DNA of 64,000 nucleotides, taken from the NCBI RefSeq assembly GCF_043641665.1, contig NC_092183.1:23346501-23410500 (forward strand), read 5' to 3'. Origin of the DNA: Enoplosus armatus. Lineage: Eukaryota; Chordata; Actinopteri; Centrarchiformes; Enoplosidae. The notes under the pieces are model-generated. The model was given only the letters and a program-made list of their open reading frames with translations. It was not told the origin of the DNA and searched no databases. Positions 60,310 through 64,000 of this stretch are shown one piece after another (positions within the stretch are counted from its first letter, which is position 1; every line of letters begins with the position of its first letter). Made by a program: the position numbers and the translations under genes.

Positions 60310-62040
60310 ACTATAGCCTACTGGAGAAATCAAAGTAAAAACTTTTACTTGACAAATTTGGCAAACTTAAACATGTCACAATTCAACAACCATTACAAGT
60401 TTTGATCATCCTGTGTTCCAGAATGAAAAAAAAAGAAAAAAAAAAAGGTTCCCATTAATTATGTCACCGTAGGATTGTAACCCTGTTTTCTGGGGTTGGT
60501 AGCGTTCTCCAGTCTTCTGGCCTGTGGGTAATAATCTTCTTTAATTTAACACCACAACGCATCTTCCTTTGAGTCTGTTACATTCGCAACTGTCCCCCCT
60601 AAAACAACGGCAGGTAGGAACTGAAATGACTCTTAGGCAAGTTGACAGCTTAAATGTGACACATAAATAAATATATGAATAAAAATAATAGTGAAAATGC
60701 TAATAAATCGTAATAATAATGATGAATGTTGAAAAACAAAATATTTTATGTAATAATAAACATAGGTAATTAAACCCAAAATTGTATTGTATTCTCATAT
60801 CATGAACTAAGTTTTACTTTCGATCTGTATAAACCAATAACAGATCAAGTCTCGTGAACTTTGCAATACTCCCAACGGCCATGAAGAGTGTTTGCTAAAG
60901 GATCAGTTCACCCAAATTACAAAAAAAAAATGCTTTTTCTCATGAACCCCAAGTAGTTAATCCCTAAACCTCACTGTGACCAGTTTTCATCTGAACTACT
61001 TGAAAGAAATAAGAAACAGTTCAGGTGAGAATTGTTGTGTGTGTTCTGATTCTCCAGAGTGACAGGCATTGTTTCCGGAAGGAAACGGTGTTCTCAATAC
61101 TGTGAGTAGCACAGACCTTGTTTGAGTTACCTCCATTGTATAGGGGTGGAGGCAGAATGGACGGATTATGGTTACTTCCAACTCAGGCTCTGACTCCTAA
61201 CAGAGGCCCCCTTATTCCTTGGTCCCCAGGGCCTGTGTCTAGTAAGCCCGCTCAGTGACCCGTCCTTGACTTAAGGTCATTGAAAGAATATGTTTTTTTT
61301 TGTTTGTTGTTGTTGTTTGTTGTAACCAGAGAATGGCTTCTGCTTGTGTTATTTTCCTATAAATGACGGCATGCTGCACAGGAAGAGACCAGCTGGGGGC
61401 AGTGTTTGTCTACACATGTCCCTCTCAGAATAAGGAGCGGTTGCTCTCAGTGCACCCACGGTCATAGTCCATCATAGTGCATTCATGACTCTCATCCATT
61501 AATGTAGCTTTGAGTTATTTGACTCCCAGCATCAAGAGAATAGCAACTCAAGAGAGTTAACCCAAGCTCAAATGAACACTGATCCAACTGACTAATCCCA
61601 CGTTAAGGATCTGTTCATTCGCCAAAGTGTGAGGTTTATTAAGACAAGCGCTTGGAGAGAGGCCATGGAGGTGCAGGGAAGATGTTGTAGTTTTAGGGTT
61701 GAAGATGACAGCAAGGTCACAGAATTAGTAAAAGAGACTTACATACCAGAATTGAAACTCTCTCTCGAGTCCTGTATGTTGTGTTGGATTGAAAGCTGCA
61801 TTTTTCAGCAGTAAATACAAACGTCACGTGTTCCTGCTAGCCTGGCCCCCATGTTGAAGGAAACTGTGTCAAAGTACATCATCAATTTAAACCTAGACGT
61901 GTTTCTTTTAGTCAAAGCAACCATATTATTTACTTAACCTGGATAAACAGTTGTAATGACGCATGTTTTTTAATGTCTCTAATATCAATCCAACCTGAGA
62001 GTTTTGTGTTTGATTATTCGCCAATCAAGAGCATCAGGGC
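60310..62040. other. Intergenic, no gene recognised
   Basis: AT-rich sequence with short A-runs; the frame at 61629-61814 has no recognisable domain. Confidence 0.35.
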
Positions 62041-62050
62041 AGTGTGAGGT

Positions 62051-62570
62051 TTTAAAGGTCCCATATTGTAGAAAGTGAGATGTCCATGTCTTGTTTGATT
62101 ATAAAGCAGCTCTGGGTGCTGTATAAATACTGTGAAAGGATCAAAACGCTCAGTTGACAGAGTGATGCACACAGTCCGTATTCAGACACTGCGCCTTTAA
62201 ACCATCCGTCAGGACTTCTGTAAGGTTGTGATGTCGCAACCATACAGTTGCCACCCTCAGCCACGCCCCCCAGCAGGTCATCTGCTCCAGGCACAGCACC
62301 ACCCACCAAGTACAGGGGCGCTCATTCACCCACTCAGTCTGTCTAAGTTATTGGAGCGCTCTGCTCAGGACTACTCTTCAAGTGTTTGGAGGTTGTTCAG
62401 TTTGTCTCAAACGGCTTGTTTCAGACAGAGGGGGGGAACTGAGGGGCTGCAGAAAGGGCCAGGAGAGATAAATAAGGACTTTTGTCAACTGTGAATCATG
62501 CAAAGCTGCTCTAGTGGAGTCCCAGAATAAAAATACAGAGCTGAAATGAGCAGAATATGGGACCTTTAAA
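62051..62570. mobile_element. piggyBac-like MITE (TTTAAAGGTCCCATATT)
   Basis: The ends are TTTAAAGGTCCCATATT and its inverted copy, with one mismatch (aatatgggacctttaaa), 520 bp apart. The interior matches a family common in percomorphs (tgattataaagcag, aaacggcttgtttcagaca). It shares ctctagtgg and cttgtttcagacagaggg words with the inverted 16268 element. Confidence 0.8.
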
Positions 62571-62689
62571 GATGATGCTGGAAAAATTGTTGTTGTCTAA
62601 ATAAATAAACTACTTGAGTTTCGAGTTCTTCTGTGTCTCAGTGTTTTGGTACATGGGTTTTGTAAAAAAAAAAAAAAGTGGAGCTTTGA

Positions 62690-63170
62690 TTATGCAATCT
62701 ATTCCAGACCGCCACGAGATCTGACGCTCGGGAAAGACTCCAGAGACATTCTGCACCGGACCCCGCAGGCAGAACAGTCTTTTGAAGAGCTCAAAAGCCA
62801 CCTTGCATCTTCCCCCCAGCCTTAGGGTCACCGGACTACTCTGAAACGTTTTATTTGTCCTCAGACGAGAAAAATGGCTACGCTACAAGCTGTCAAAACA
62901 CAGAAAGGTAGCGTGGGGCACAAACCCTTAGCATATTACAGTGTAAGGCCAGACTCCATGGGTTACAGCCACATCAGCTATGGCTGCAGCAGCTTTTGTT
63001 GTTGAAAAGTCCTCTGCCATAAGTAGGGCACGCCTACAACTATGTAATGCCTTTCTCCCAACGCTCTACCAACTAAACATTCACCTGCTATAACACCCAG
63101 GCAACCCTGAGGTGAACCACTGAAGTGGCATCAACCCTGGATGAAACAGCTGCACAGAGGGTTAGGGTTT
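62690..63170 (+). mobile_element. Endogenous retrovirus pol remnant (RT-RNase H region)
   Basis: Broken translated segments on the plus strand resemble the connection/RNase H part of a gammaretrovirus- or epsilonretrovirus-like pol. The copy is dead: at least one frameshift with an in-frame stop near 62821-62824, and further stops after about 63000. No LTR, gag or env was recognised nearby, and the window ends about 1 kb later. Confidence 0.5.
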
Positions 63171-63622
63171 TGGCTACTGCCTCATCTGTGTAACCTTCCC
63201 ACCTTTATGGGGCTGTTTTTGGGGTCAGGATTTGCGTTTAAGGGTTAAAAAAGATAAAGCTGGTGTGTTACTAGTAAATGTCACGAAGAGACCCAAACCA
63301 ACAGCATGTTAGTCCGTCTCTCAAGACTTATCCTTCAAGGTTAGAATTAGGTTTTTTTTTTCATGTAAATTGTGACAGTTTGGGTAATATTTTTTTACAG
63401 TTTATCTTCGTTTGCTCTTCCAAATAAGTTTGACTAACCCGGAGGTTTATTTCCAACCTGCTTCTGTTAACTCGATGAGTACAGTGTAATCATTACTGAG
63501 AGATAATGGTAGCCAAAACTAATAAAGTAACACTCGAGACCGACCATAGAAAGTAACAATTGTTATGTTTAGTGGATAGCCAGAGTTTTTAGACAGTCCT
63601 CCAAAGTGTGAATGATAGAAAT

Positions 63623-63624
<2 letters not shown>

Positions 63625-63666
<42 letters not shown>
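63625..63666. repeat. (GT)n microsatellite
   Basis: About 21 uninterrupted GT units. Confidence 0.95.
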
Positions 63667-63667
<1 letters not shown>

Positions 63668-63669
63668 GG

Positions 63670-64000
63670 CTATGCGTTTAGCCGGTCCGAGGGCCCAGAC
63701 AGCCTGTCGTCTTGTTGCTCTTGACCTCTTCGACTTGGACGAGCAATGATCAGTGTGTTTGGGCTATCTGGCCCCCGCAGTGGCCAGCGGGGGCCAAGAA
63801 AACTGAGCTAAAATCAATCCGTGTCAGCTGCTCAGGCTGTAGCTGGCAAACAGCTCAGTGGGGAAAAAGGCCACGCTGACAAAAAGAAAAAGGTGTCTTT
63901 GTTTGGCTACTGCAAATATATTGAATGTATACAGAAAGCCTAAAAGTGGAAATGTGTGTGAAATCTTTTTTTTGGGGGGGAACGGGCTTTATTTACAGTT
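63670..64000. other. Window end, nothing recognised
   Basis: No exon or repeat end could be identified in the last 330 bases. Confidence 0.3.

Overview
The window is nuclear DNA of a bony fish, most likely an acanthomorph teleost. The evidence is spliced genes with short GT-AG exons, long AT-rich introns, many (CA)n/(TA)n microsatellites, and repeat families typical of teleosts (hAT, piggyBac-like and Harbinger-like elements, L2- and L1-like LINE tails, tRNA-like SINEs). No gene is an uninterrupted ORF. Every model below was built by joining exons across splice sites and checking that phases agree; the five complete models all sum to a multiple of three.

Layout. (1) 0.8-4.7 kb, minus strand: remains or 5' part of a PIAS-family SUMO-ligase gene. 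Exon 1 looks normal, but exon 2 has lost its SAP-coding half. (2) 6.5-13.6 kb, plus: ube2l3 (UbcH7-type E2), 4 coding exons, 154 aa, long CT-rich and G-rich 3' UTR. (3) 18.0-28.2 kb, minus: ydjc, 5 coding exons, 310 aa, convergent with ube2l3. (4) 28.36 kb, plus: an unassigned possible first exon facing ydjc. (5) 31.5-34.7 kb, minus: ak6, 5 coding exons, 174 aa. (6) 35.1-45.1 kb, plus: rad17, 16 coding exons, 643 aa, head-to-head with ak6. (7) 45.3-56.5 kb, plus: ccdc125, 11 coding exons, 480 aa. (8) 57-64 kb: no host gene recognised; foldback, L1-like, piggyBac-like and retroviral-pol remnants.

The genes are housekeeping or DNA-damage/ubiquitin functions (E2 enzyme, 9-1-1 clamp loader, nuclear adenylate kinase, carbohydrate deacetylase-like protein, coiled-coil protein) and do not form a single pathway. 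The block joins a UBE2L3-YDJC pair (together on human chromosome 22) to an AK6-RAD17-CCDC125 group (together on human chromosome 5). No new multi-gene system was found. The most unusual signals are in gene processing: a rad17 terminal 3' splice site made directly of a 102-bp (GT)n tract, a required GC-AG intron in ccdc125, an upstream ORF in rad17, and the eroded PIAS-like exon.
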